NCBI GenBank assembly: GCA_964526295.1
Contig: CAZGKW010000038.1
Location: 1-42,355 of the forward strand
Reading direction: 5' to 3'
DNA length: 42,355 nt
Origin: CAZGKW01 sp964526295
GTDB taxonomy: Bacteria > Planctomycetota > Phycisphaerae > FEN-1346
Shown here: piece by piece, positions 1 through 7,811 of the stretch
Layout of the letters: the number at the start of each line of letters is the position of its first letter
Position numbering within the stretch: the first letter of the stretch is position 1
The notes under the pieces: generated by a model
Seen by the model: only the letters and a program-made list of their open reading frames with translations
The model's database searches: none
What the model was told of the DNA's origin: nothing
Translations under genes and position numbers: made by a program

Positions 1-2
1 CC

Positions 3-608
3 AACTGTTCTCCACCGCCACCCGCGCCGCATGAAACCTGCGAAAGGGCAGTTGAGGAAAAGGGTTTGCTTTTTGATGAAGTGATAAACGCACTCTCGAA
101 GAAGGACATAGAGGTCGCGATGACGTTCGATGACTGGCTTGACGTGCTCGGACTCGAAGCCGCACCAAGTTCGTCGGCAAGAAAACAAGCTGCACCAGGG
201 CAAAGGCGCGACCTTGGAGAAGTCTACCGAGCGCTGCAGCTGATGACGCCTTCGCGCTTCGAGGAGGTTGTGGCTGAAGTGTTCAGGCACATGGGTTACG
301 CGAATGCGCGAGTGGTCGGGGGCGCCTACGACGGCGGGGTAGACGTTCGAGCCTCTCGGTCAGCGCCTGGGGGCAGCGAAGAGATCGTGATTCAGTGCAA
401 GCGAAAGGGGGAAGTCGGACCGGGCCCGGCGAGAGAGCTACTCGGGAGCGTCACGTCCGACCCGCGCATGTCGCGCGGCTTCCTTGTTGTGAGTGGGAAG
501 CTCTCCAGAGCCTGCAGAGACTTCATCAAGGAGCATGGCAACCTTGCGGCACTGGAGGGCCTTCAGATCGCCAAGTGTGTCATAGAATACGGCGTTGAGA
601 TCGACTAA
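3..608 (+). CDS. Mrr-like restriction endonuclease domain protein, probably 5' truncated
   Basis: The C-terminal part is a PD-(D/E)xK-type nuclease domain of the Mrr family. Numbering from the TTG at 66, a helix with FEEVVAEVF (about 65-73) is followed by GGVDV (Asp93) and IQCKRK (Gln110, Lys112), which is the usual D...QxK catalytic layout. Family knowledge: such domains cut DNA, often modified DNA. The frame is open without a stop to the left edge, and the upstream residues look like a real helix, so the gene probably starts outside the window. A TTG at 66 preceded by a GAGG is a possible internal start giving 180 residues. The first 600 bases are visibly less GC-rich than the rest, and the flanking region is repeat-rich, which suggests transferred DNA. 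It converges on the sulfatase gene. Confidence 0.75.
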   Translation, partial: NCSPPPPAPHETCERAVEEKGLLFDEVINALSKKDIEVAMTFDDWLDVLGLEAAPSSSARKQAAPGQRRDLGEVYRALQLMTPSRFEEVVAEVFRHMGYANARVVGGAYDGGVDVRASRSAPGGSEEIVIQCKRKGEVGPGPARELLGSVTSDPRMSRGFLVVSGKLSRACRDFIKEHGNLAALEGLQIAKCVIEYGVEID

Positions 609-774
609 GCAGGTTCAGGTAAGGGAAGGTGGTCACTAAGGTCACCGCTCCCCAAGGAGCCGCCAGCAGGGCAGCTCGAACGACTCGCGCCGGTCAGCCT
701 GAAGGGCTGGGCTATCCTCTTGCAGCCCGTTGGGCGGCTCTTGAGGTGACGGCACAAGGTCCCCCTCACCCCCG

Positions 775-797
775 CCCTCTCCCGTCAAGGGAGAGGG
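775..797. repeat. CCCTCTCCC palindrome, copy A
   Basis: Two 9-base arms, CCCTCTCCC (775-783) and GGGAGAGGG (789-797), flank a GTCAA loop, with CCCTCACCCC-like sequence just upstream. The same arms occur at 15278-15300, 20792-20814 and 26027-26049, so this is a dispersed repeat family. Confidence 0.85.
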
Positions 798-840
798 TAT
801 GTAAGGAGTGCCACGCCCGGCGGGAGCGGCGACCACGGAA

Positions 841-865
841 AAAAAAGACACTTAGTGTCTTTTTT
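841..865. repeat. AT-rich perfect palindrome, copy 1 (possible bidirectional terminator)
   Basis: The sequence is AAAAAAGACACT, one T, then AGTGTCTTTTTT: 12-base perfect inverted arms. As RNA it would form a stem with a TTA loop, an A-tract before and a U-tract after on either strand, which is the form of a bidirectional intrinsic terminator. It lies between two converging genes, as such a terminator would. The G+C part of the stem is only about five pairs, so strength is uncertain. Confidence 0.6.
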
Positions 866-906
866 CTGCGCCTAACCCGGTGTGGATAAAGGGCTTAGCT
901 TCTACC

Positions 907-929
907 AAAAAGACACTTAGTGTCTTTTT
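907..929. repeat. AT-rich perfect palindrome, copy 2
   Basis: This is the same palindrome as at 841-865, with 11-base arms (AAAAAGACACT and AGTGTCTTTTT), placed 42 bases after the end of the first copy. Two identical AT-rich palindromes in otherwise very GC-rich DNA suggest either paired terminators or an inserted repeat element. Confidence 0.6.
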
Positions 930-944
930 CTCGTTCGAGCGCTC

Positions 945-972
945 AACGTCCAACGCCGAACGTCCAACGCCG
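945..972. repeat. Tandem 14-base direct repeat, two copies
   Basis: AACGTCCAACGCCG occurs twice head to tail (945-958 and 959-972) with no mismatch. It contains internal AACG units. It is non-coding; function unknown. Confidence 0.8.
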
Positions 973-1190
973 CCGACTCCAGGCACGGTGCTCGATGCCG
1001 ATGCCTGACGGACCACCGGCGCGTCTCGGGCCTGAGGCCGCTCCGCGGGGAGCCCGGCCGCGCGTCCCCGCCGACTTACATCGGCGGCTCGGCTCGCCCT
1101 CGCCCGACACACGCATGCTTTCCCTCTCCGAGCGTCGCCAAGGCTATGCCGTGCGAGCCCGTCGAGGGAGAGGGTATGGCAGGCGGTCGG

Positions 1191-2669
1191 TCAGCTTCCT
1201 TCGGCGGGGCCCTCCGCGACGTGGAACGGCAGGCGGCCGTCGGTGGGGGAGTGCGGGCCGTGGAAGGCTTCGCGGCCTTCGCCTTCCTCGTTGACCATGC
1301 GGAGTTGGCCGCGGCCGTAGACGCCCTGGCGGGCCCCGTCCATTGCCGGGTCGACATACCGATTGAACCATTCCTCCAGGCGGGCCCGCATTCGGGCCGT
1401 CGCCTTGGCCGCCTCGGGGTCGTCCGACCCGGCCAGGTTCGTCCGTTCGCCCGGATCGTTCGCCAGGTCGTACAGCTCGTGCGGCCCGTACGGGTAGCGA
1501 TGGACGTATTTCCACCTGGTGTCGCGTATCATGCGGACCGGCCCGTACTCGTCGAAGACGACGACGTCGTCGCGGCCGGCATTGTCGTTGCCTGCAAGGA
1601 CCGGCGCGAGACCCCGTCCGGGGAGCCGCCCGGCCTGGGGGTTCGCCACGCCGAGGTATTCGAGCAGCGTCGGCATGACGTCGTAGCCGCTCGCGAGGGC
1701 CTCGGTGACCCGGCCCTGGGGGATGCGGCCCGGGTGGCTGACGATCATCGGCACCTTGACGGAGGTGTCGTACATATTGAGAGGAAAGGTTCCATTGCCC
1801 TTGCCCCAGAAGCCGTGATGGCCGCAGTTGAAGCCGTTGTCGCTGGTGAAGACGACGAGTGTGGTGTCGCGGAGGCCGTGGGCGTCGAGGCGGGCCAGGG
1901 TTCGCCCGACGCCGGCATCCATCGCCGTGACGGCGGCGAAGTAGCCCTTGAGCTTCTCGCGGGCGTCGGTGTCGGCGTAGTCGGTGCGGGCCCAGGGGTG
2001 GAGCGGTTCCTGGGGGCATGACTCGAACGGGCAGTCGTCGTAGGAGTCGACGATTTCTTGCGGATGCTCGCCGATCCACGGGCTGTGCGGCGCGGTGTAG
2101 TGGACGCTCAGGTAGAACGGGCGGTCGTCGTCGGCCTGCGAGTCGAGGAAGGCGAGGGCGTCGTCGGTGATGACGTCGGTGACGTAGCCGGGGACTTCGC
2201 GGACCTTGCCGTCGACGATCATGGGGGCGTCGTTGTAGGGCCCGCCGCCCTTGGCGTGGACGAACCAGTGGTCGAAGGATTTCTGGGGTCGGTCGCTGGC
2301 GCCGAGGTGCCACTTGCCGCTCATGCCGCAGACGTATCCGGCCTGGGCCAGGAGGTCGGTGCATGCGGTCTGTCCGCGGAGGTATTCGATGGGCTCGCCG
2401 TGGGGCGGCTCGTCGCGGTGGTTGCCGCCGCGGATCCAGTCGTGGACGCCGTGCTGGGAGGGGATGCGGCCGGTCATGAGGGAAGCGCGGGCGGGTGAGC
2501 AGACCGGGCTGGTGCAGAAGAAGTTCTCGAACCGGATGCCCCGGGCGGCGAGGGCGTCGAGGGCGGGCGTTCGGATCTCGGGGTTGCCCGCACAGCCGAG
2601 GGCCCAGGGGCCCTGGTCGTCGGTCAGGATGAACAGGACGTTCGGTGCGTCGGGGTTGCGGCTGGGCAC
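1191..2669 (-). CDS. Formylglycine-dependent sulfatase (family S1)
   Basis: This gene encodes a 492-residue sulfatase that hydrolyses sulfate esters. It opens with NVLFILTDDQG (Asp17, Asp18 as metal ligands). The active-site signature CSPAR has Cys57 as the residue converted to formylglycine by a maturase. SDNGF in the second half is the further metal-binding motif. The alkaline-phosphatase-like core is full length. I chose the GTG at 2669 because AGGAAGGAG lies just upstream. Longer open frame exists but its N-terminus is low-complexity and lacks a ribosome site. No signal peptide is visible from this start, which is unusual for a planctomycete sulfatase in a glycan locus, so it may act on imported oligosaccharides. 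A TTGCGT/TACACT promoter lies 36 bases upstream. Substrate cannot be assigned. Confidence 0.93.
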   Translation of the reverse strand: MPSRNPDAPNVLFILTDDQGPWALGCAGNPEIRTPALDALAARGIRFENFFCTSPVCSPARASLMTGRIPSQHGVHDWIRGGNHRDEPPHGEPIEYLRGQTACTDLLAQAGYVCGMSGKWHLGASDRPQKSFDHWFVHAKGGGPYNDAPMIVDGKVREVPGYVTDVITDDALAFLDSQADDDRPFYLSVHYTAPHSPWIGEHPQEIVDSYDDCPFESCPQEPLHPWARTDYADTDAREKLKGYFAAVTAMDAGVGRTLARLDAHGLRDTTLVVFTSDNGFNCGHHGFWGKGNGTFPLNMYDTSVKVPMIVSHPGRIPQGRVTEALASGYDVMPTLLEYLGVANPQAGRLPGRGLAPVLAGNDNAGRDDVVVFDEYGPVRMIRDTRWKYVHRYPYGPHELYDLANDPGERTNLAGSDDPEAAKATARMRARLEEWFNRYVDPAMDGARQGVYGRGQLRMVNEEGEGREAFHGPHSPTDGRLPFHVAEGPAEGS

Positions 2670-2704
2670 GGGGGGCTCCTTCCTGAGATCGCGCGGAAAG
2701 GCGG

Positions 2705-2733
2705 AGTGTAGCGGCGCAGGGTCCGGGACGCAA
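2705..2733 (-). promoter_or_regulatory. Candidate sigma-70-type promoter for the sulfatase gene
   Basis: Reading the minus strand, TTGCGT (2733-2728), a 17-base spacer and TACACT (2710-2705) precede the sulfatase start by about 36 bases. Four of six bases match at each box. Confidence 0.5.
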
Positions 2734-2761
2734 GCGAGGCGCGGTCGCCCTGGCGGTTTGT

Positions 2762-2791
2762 CTGGCACGCGGGCGGCGGGGCGGCTAGGAT
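2762..2791 (+). promoter_or_regulatory. Candidate promoter for the GH101-like/lyase operon
   Basis: CTGGCA (2762-2767), 18 bases, TAGGAT (2786-2791). The 9-base block CTGGCACGC is identical to the one before the GH-A gene at 16717-16725 with the same spacing to a TAGRAT box. It is back-to-back with the sulfatase promoter. Confidence 0.55.
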
Positions 2792-2839
2792 GACGTTTTC
2801 CGGTCTGCCCGGTTATGGGCCCAGAGGAAGGAGACCGCC

Positions 2840-4888
2840 TTGCCCGTGCTGGAGAACGATGAGGTCCGCGTCGAGCTGGACGAGCGGTGGCCGCGGACGG
2901 TTCGCCTGACGCGGCTCGAGACGAACGGGAGCGTCGGCGGGTGCGACCCTGCGGCCCCGTTCGCCCTGGAGCTGAACCGCGAGCGGTTCGAGGAGGGGGC
3001 CCTGGCGTGCCGGGTCGAGGCCGAGGGCGAGGAGGTCGACTACGTCGTCGAGGTGGCGGCCCTGGCCCTGGCGCTTCGGTTCCGCTTCACTCTGGAGGGC
3101 GACGAGCTGGTCCTCACGCTGCCGGAGGTGGCGGAGCGGGGCGGGTTTCGCCTGGAGAAGCTCTACGTGCCGGACCATCGGCTCGTCACGGGCACGGCCG
3201 CGGCGGGCGACTCGTTCCTGCGGCACGTGACGCGGCGGCGGAACTGGTCGGCCGACTGGTGCCCGGGGACGGGGACGTACGACCAGTGGGAGGACCTGGG
3301 CGAGGTAGGGGGCGGGACGCCGGAGCGCGGCGGGCAGACGACGAACCACGCCTGCGTGTGGAACGGGCGGGTGTGCGCGGCGGTGAGCGCATCGATATGC
3401 GTCGAGCCGCTCGTCACCGCGCTCTCGGCCGAGGGCAGCGCAAAGAGCGGCCGGGCGGGGCGGTTCAGCATCTGGGCGGGGACGTATTCGTATCGCCTGC
3501 GGGGCGAGCCGGCCCGGCCGCTGGAGGTCCGCATCGGCCTCCTGGGCGACTACGACGGCGACGGGCAAATCGGGTGGTGCGACGCGGCCAACTGGGAGGG
3601 CGACCTCCACTACGCCGGCCTCGACCCGATGTACAAAGAAACGATCGTCTACAAGGTCCGGGTGGGGACCGAGGGCGAGCCCTACGCCGTCCGGACCTTC
3701 GCCGAATGTCTCGAACTCATCAAGATGGTTCATGAGGCGTGCCTGGGCCTGCCGCAGATCGTCTACCTCGTCGGGTGGCAGTACGACGGGCACGACACGG
3801 GGTACCCCTCGCTGGCGGTGGTGAACCCGAAGTGCGGCGGGCGGGACGCCCTCGTCAAGCTCATCGACGACGCCCGGGCGTTCGGCGCGACCGTCTCGCT
3901 GCACGTCAACTTCGATTCGTGCTACCCCATCCATCCGGAGTGGCGGGAGGGGGCCGTCAGCCGCGACGGCGAGGGCAACCCGCTGGTCTGGTATACCAAG
4001 CCCCACCGGGGCGGGCGGAAGGTCTACTCGATGAACCACACGAAGGACTTCGAGAGCGGCTTCTTCCAGGACCGGATGACGCGGCTCATGGAGATGCTTC
4101 CGAACCTGACGGGCACCCTCCACCCGGACGCGTTCCGGCCCTACGGCGAGGCGTGGGAGCCCGACGGGGGCCACATCGACGCCGAGTGCGAGGTCCAGCG
4201 GGGGATGGTCCCGATCCTCCGGTGGCTGGGCGAGCGGGGCATCGACACGACCACCGAGGACTCCGACGACGAGAAGCGGGGCCTGTTCAAGTGGGTCCTC
4301 CACCAATCGAACTGGACGCATAGATACAAGGCGGTGATGTATCACGGGCGGGTCCTCGGCTGGGGCCGGGCGGGCCTGCGCGGCGGGAAGGAGGGCCTGG
4401 CGGCCGAGGGGGCGGCCCTGGGCCTCGGGCGGATCGCCAGCATGGGCGCCCTGGCCCGCGACACCCGCCAGGACGTCATCGAGAATTTTTATCTCCATTG
4501 GATGTACTACCAGGTCCTGAATCGCAAGAAGATCACGGGCTACCGCGTCGGCGACTGGAAGCTCGGCGTCCGGGCCTGGTACGACGACGACACGTGGGTC
4601 CACGGCGAGCCGTACCCCTACACGGTCGAGGCGGACTACGAGGGGGCGGCGATGGCCCGGGGCACGGACCGGTTCCTCCCCTGGCGCGAGGACACGATCT
4701 ACGCCTTCAGCCTGGAGGGGGGCGAGAAGGAGTGGACGCTGCCGGCCCGATGGGAAGGGGCCGAGATCGCTGGCGAGATGCTCCGCTGGGGCGGGCCGAT
4801 GCCCGGGCCGGACCTTGAGATTGAGGGCCGGACGGTGCGGTTCCTTGCGCCGGCGGGCGTGCCGGTGCGCCTCACGAGGAAGACGTGA
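2840..4888 (+). CDS. GH101-like glycoside hydrolase (endo-alpha-N-acetylgalactosaminidase-like)
   Basis: The product has 682 residues. An N-terminal beta-rich part (1-230) precedes a calcium-loop-like segment DYDGDGQIGWCDA (about 237-249), resembling the D-x-N-x-DG-x-VDWQD loop that precedes the barrel in GH101 enzymes. The following barrel has GWQYDGHDTGYP (about 312-323) and LHVNFDSCYP (about 354-363), again like GH101. Asp430 in TLHPDAF and Glu473 in TTED are the likely nucleophile and acid/base by position. Known GH101 enzymes release O-linked core disaccharide from glycoproteins, but the similarity here is distant and the true substrate may differ. The TTG start is supported by GAAGGAGA seven bases upstream. 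No signal peptide is seen, unlike typical GH101. It shares an operon with the lyase that begins 11 bases downstream. Confidence 0.68.
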   Translation: MPVLENDEVRVELDERWPRTVRLTRLETNGSVGGCDPAAPFALELNRERFEEGALACRVEAEGEEVDYVVEVAALALALRFRFTLEGDELVLTLPEVAERGGFRLEKLYVPDHRLVTGTAAAGDSFLRHVTRRRNWSADWCPGTGTYDQWEDLGEVGGGTPERGGQTTNHACVWNGRVCAAVSASICVEPLVTALSAEGSAKSGRAGRFSIWAGTYSYRLRGEPARPLEVRIGLLGDYDGDGQIGWCDAANWEGDLHYAGLDPMYKETIVYKVRVGTEGEPYAVRTFAECLELIKMVHEACLGLPQIVYLVGWQYDGHDTGYPSLAVVNPKCGGRDALVKLIDDARAFGATVSLHVNFDSCYPIHPEWREGAVSRDGEGNPLVWYTKPHRGGRKVYSMNHTKDFESGFFQDRMTRLMEMLPNLTGTLHPDAFRPYGEAWEPDGGHIDAECEVQRGMVPILRWLGERGIDTTTEDSDDEKRGLFKWVLHQSNWTHRYKAVMYHGRVLGWGRAGLRGGKEGLAAEGAALGLGRIASMGALARDTRQDVIENFYLHWMYYQVLNRKKITGYRVGDWKLGVRAWYDDDTWVHGEPYPYTVEADYEGAAMARGTDRFLPWREDTIYAFSLEGGEKEWTLPARWEGAEIAGEMLRWGGPMPGPDLEIEGRTVRFLAPAGVPVRLTRKT

Positions 4889-4899
4889 AAGGAATTCCG

Positions 4900-7311
4900 A
4901 TGCGTTCTCTGTGCTGCGCCCTTCTCGCGGCGGCCCTGGCCGTCGCCGCCATGCCTTCGTCGGCCCCCGGCGCAGGGATGCGGAAGGCCGACCACCCGTT
5001 CATCCTCTGGACGAAGGACGAGCTGGGGGCCGTCCGCAAACGAATCGAGACCGAGCCGTGGGCCATGGCGTCTTACGAGCGGCTCCTGGACCACCGGTAC
5101 GGCCAGGTCAAGGGCCTCGTCCGGGCCGTCGTGACGGAGGACGAAGCGCTCCTCGCGAAGGAGAAGCAGACGCTGCTGGGCGTGGCCCGGTCGCCGGTCC
5201 CGCGGGGGGCCGCGCAGTGGGTGACCGTCCTCCAGTACGACCTGCTCCACGACCGGCTCTCGCCGGAGGAGCGGGCCGAGGTCGAGAAATTTTTTCGCAC
5301 GTATATCGACCTTCACGTCTTCAAGCGGGCGATCTTCGATCCGGAGGTCTTTAACGACTCGCGGAACTACTCCCGCTACGACGCGAAGCGCTACACCCGC
5401 TCGAACTGGCTGCCGAACATCACCTGGCCGTGGAAGACCAGCGCGAACCTGATGGCGGTGGCCCTGCGGGACGAGGCCCTCATCCGCCGCACCTGGGCGG
5501 CCTACGGTTCGTGGAAATGGTATTTTGATGAGTATCTCGGCGACATCGGGTTCTACGAGGAGGAGTTCTCCAAGATGGGCTCGACGCCCGGGGCCATGGT
5601 CCTCTACTGCGAGGGCCTCGAGGCCCTGGGCCTCGACGAGCTGGGCTACGGCTACCGCGGGGAGGGCGGGGCCACGATGCGGGGCCACCTCGAGGGCCTC
5701 ATCCACGTGACCTACGCGAAGGTGGAGCTCCACACCGCCCGGCCCCGCTGGCCCATGGTCACGATGGGCGACCTGAGGCAGTCGGGCTCCTCGGCCGCCT
5801 CCGACATGCCCACCCCGGCGTTCCAGCACGCCCTCGTCGAGGGCTACCTCCCCGACGGCACGGGCGGCAACACCCGGTGGCGGGCCCACGGGGCCTGGGG
5901 CGGCACGAAGCGGGGCAACAATCCCCAGTGGGACGGCTACTCGGGCTTCACGCCGAAGATGCAGGTCCCGCTCTGGTTCGAGCTGGGCCACCGCCGATGG
6001 CCCGAGGCGGGGTTCGGCTACTTTCTGGCCCGCATGCGGGAGCCCGGCCAGGACCGGTACGTGCCGTCGCTCTTCTTTGGCATCGAGCCGCTCGGCCCAA
6101 GCGACGTCGCGCCGCCGCCTGCCCCGTCGGCCGTCTGGCCCGACCGGGGGCTGGTCATGCTCCGGGCGGAAGAGAGCCCGGCCTACTGGACCTCGCCGGC
6201 GCCGACCGTCTGCATGCGCCTGGCGGCCAACTACGCCCACCACGTCAACGACAGCTTCACGCTGCTGGGCCTCTTCGCCCACCACCGGCCCATCTACCTG
6301 AACCGCCAGGTCACGCCCGGCTATGCCCGGGGCTGGTCCCGCAGCGTCCAGGCCCACGCCGGCGTCAAAGTCGGCACGGCCGAGCCGGGCTTCACCGGCG
6401 CCGTGACCGTGCGGCAGGCGTTCCTCGGGCCGGTCAAGTTCGCGGCCGCCCGCAGCGGGGCGGTCTATCCCGGCGTGGACCTGGAGCGGGGGCTCCTCCT
6501 GACCGGGGAGTACCTGGTGGACCTGGTGCGTCTGGCCGCGGACGAGCCGAAGGACTATCACTGGTTCGTCCATGCATTGGGGGTTTTCGACCCGCCGGAG
6601 GGCCGGGGGTGGAAGGACGCGCGCTTCCCGGAGGGCCTGGAGCAACTGGCCGACTGCCGGGCCCGCGACGCCGGCGCCGACGGGTGGGGCGTGCGGATCG
6701 ATCAGCGGTGCGCCCTGGACGATGCCTCGAAGGCCCGCCTGCCGAAGGCGTGGTACGACCGGCGGATCGGCGTCCATCTGCGGATGCTCGGCGAGCCGGG
6801 CACGACGGTCTACGTCGCCCGGACGCCGCGGCCGGTCGTCCGGTACCGCGACGAGGACGGCGACCGGGTCACGCGGGAGGTGCCCTCCGAGGTGGGCGGC
6901 CGGACCGTCCTGGCGGCCCGCCAGGCCCCGGCCACCGTCTTCGCCGCCCTCCACGAGCCGTTCGAGAGAGGCCAGGGCCGGATCGCCTCGTTCGAGAAGC
7001 TGGCGGCGACCCAGCGGCACGTCGCCGCCCGCATCGTCGGCAAGCCCGGTGGGGGCATGCGGATCGACGACCGCGTCCTGGTGGCCCTCGGCGACGGGCC
7101 CGGCGAGCCGCGGACGGTCGCCGGCGACGGCGAGGGCTTCACGTTCGCCGACTGGGCGTTCGTCCGCGTCCTGCCCTCGCGGGTCGAGGCCCACGGCGAC
7201 CTGCGGGCGGTCCGGGTCGAAGTGAACGGCACGCCGGGCCTCGTCCTGAACGGCTCGGAGACACCGGCCCGTGTGGAGGGGGGCGTCCTGACCTGGCCGG
7301 CCGGGCGGTGA
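4900..7311 (+). CDS. Secreted heparinase II/III-like polysaccharide lyase (paralogue A)
   Basis: The 803-residue product has a clear signal peptide (MRSLCCALLAAALAVAAM...APGAG). HPFILWTKDELGAVRKRI begins the usual alpha/alpha-toroid of heparinase/alginate-lyase-like enzymes. Helical repeats include WLPNITWPW and WKWYFDEYL. A C-terminal beta-sandwich half includes HHVNDSFTLLGLF, which corresponds to the conserved His/Asp segment of heparinase II/III C-terminal domains. It aligns along its whole length with the lyase at 32681-35107. I chose the ATG at 4900 because AAGGA sits seven bases before it and the signal peptide then starts properly; a GTG at 4885 overlapping the upstream stop is the alternative. 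Expected role: eliminative cleavage of a uronic-acid-containing polysaccharide outside the cytoplasm. Substrate unknown. Confidence 0.78.
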   Translation: MRSLCCALLAAALAVAAMPSSAPGAGMRKADHPFILWTKDELGAVRKRIETEPWAMASYERLLDHRYGQVKGLVRAVVTEDEALLAKEKQTLLGVARSPVPRGAAQWVTVLQYDLLHDRLSPEERAEVEKFFRTYIDLHVFKRAIFDPEVFNDSRNYSRYDAKRYTRSNWLPNITWPWKTSANLMAVALRDEALIRRTWAAYGSWKWYFDEYLGDIGFYEEEFSKMGSTPGAMVLYCEGLEALGLDELGYGYRGEGGATMRGHLEGLIHVTYAKVELHTARPRWPMVTMGDLRQSGSSAASDMPTPAFQHALVEGYLPDGTGGNTRWRAHGAWGGTKRGNNPQWDGYSGFTPKMQVPLWFELGHRRWPEAGFGYFLARMREPGQDRYVPSLFFGIEPLGPSDVAPPPAPSAVWPDRGLVMLRAEESPAYWTSPAPTVCMRLAANYAHHVNDSFTLLGLFAHHRPIYLNRQVTPGYARGWSRSVQAHAGVKVGTAEPGFTGAVTVRQAFLGPVKFAAARSGAVYPGVDLERGLLLTGEYLVDLVRLAADEPKDYHWFVHALGVFDPPEGRGWKDARFPEGLEQLADCRARDAGADGWGVRIDQRCALDDASKARLPKAWYDRRIGVHLRMLGEPGTTVYVARTPRPVVRYRDEDGDRVTREVPSEVGGRTVLAARQAPATVFAALHEPFERGQGRIASFEKLAATQRHVAARIVGKPGGGMRIDDRVLVALGDGPGEPRTVAGDGEGFTFADWAFVRVLPSRVEAHGDLRAVRVEVNGTPGLVLNGSETPARVEGGVLTWPAGR

Positions 7312-7321
7312 GGGGGCCGGC

Positions 7322-7738
7322 TCAGCCCGGCGTGGCCAGCGTCTCGTCCGTGTGCGGGGCCTGGCTGAAGGCCAGGACCTGCTCGACCCGCAGGTGGAGG
7401 GCCCGGCGGACCTGCGGCAGGTGGACCGTTTCGTCCAGGCCGGGCTCGTATCCGTCCAGGACGCCTTCCTCGCTGACCGCTTCCACCAGGCCGACCAACT
7501 GGTAGCCCTCGTCGGCCTGCGGGTCCCAGGCCACGATGGCGATGGGCTTCCCCTCGGCGGCATTGGCGACCGTCCCGGGGCAGAACCACTCCGTCACGGT
7601 CACCCGCCCGGCCTCGTCGCGTCCGATCCATCCGGCCGCCGCGACGTGCGGCACGCCGTCGTCGCTGGCGGTCGCGACCAAGGCGTAGCCGACGCGGCCG
7701 GCCACCTCCAGCGCGTCGTCCAGGGCTTCCAGGCTCAT
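7322..7738 (-). CDS. Pyridoxamine 5'-phosphate oxidase-like FMN-binding protein
   Basis: This small protein (138 residues) has the split-barrel pattern of the PNPOx-like family: VGYALVATASDDGVPHVAAAGWIGRD at the N-terminus, then a strand ending in FCPGTVANAAEGKPIAIVAWD and GYQLVGLVEAV. Members bind FMN or F420, and many are general flavin reductases rather than true vitamin B6 enzymes, so no reaction is assigned. GGAGGATGAG precedes the ATG. It follows the phosphoribosyltransferase gene by 73 bases on the same strand and probably shares its transcript. Its 3' end comes within ten bases of the converging lyase gene, leaving no room for a separate terminator. Confidence 0.8.
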   Translation of the reverse strand: MSLEALDDALEVAGRVGYALVATASDDGVPHVAAAGWIGRDEAGRVTVTEWFCPGTVANAAEGKPIAIVAWDPQADEGYQLVGLVEAVSEEGVLDGYEPGLDETVHLPQVRRALHLRVEQVLAFSQAPHTDETLATPG

Positions 7739-7811
7739 GGCTCATCCTCCTCGCGCAGGGCCGGCCCGGGCGCTTGCTGCGCCGGACGTTTCCGCGGATT
7801 CGGCCTCGGCT

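Larger units (their letters stand above)
609..1190. other. Gene-free, repeat-rich intergenic region
   Basis: This stretch lies between the converging 3' ends of the Mrr-like gene and the sulfatase gene. I see no convincing coding region or RNA gene. It holds a CCCTCTCCC/GGGAGAGGG hairpin (775-797), two copies of an AT-rich palindrome (841-865 and 907-929), a perfect 14-base tandem duplication (945-972), and a split pair of CCCTCTCC/GGAGAGGG arms near 1123-1172. Short open frames across it are explained by these repeats. Confidence 0.7.

Noticed and set aside
629..889. Small open frame with a PRPLPSRERV stretch
   Set aside because: The stretch is simply the translation of the CCCTCACCCC/CCCTCTCCC repeat; no ribosome site or conserved protein.
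945..972. CRISPR-like direct repeats
   Set aside because: Only two adjacent 14-base units with no spacer, and no cas genes in the window.
2763..2780. TGGCACG as a sigma-54 (-24) element before the GH101-like gene
   Set aside because: The matching GC/TTGCA (-12) element is missing at the required distance here and at 16718; the 18-base spacing to TAGRAT fits a sigma-70 type promoter better.
4699..7563. Long minus-strand open frame opposite lyase paralogue A
   Set aside because: Shadow of the lyase gene; no recognisable domain and it runs into two neighbouring genes.
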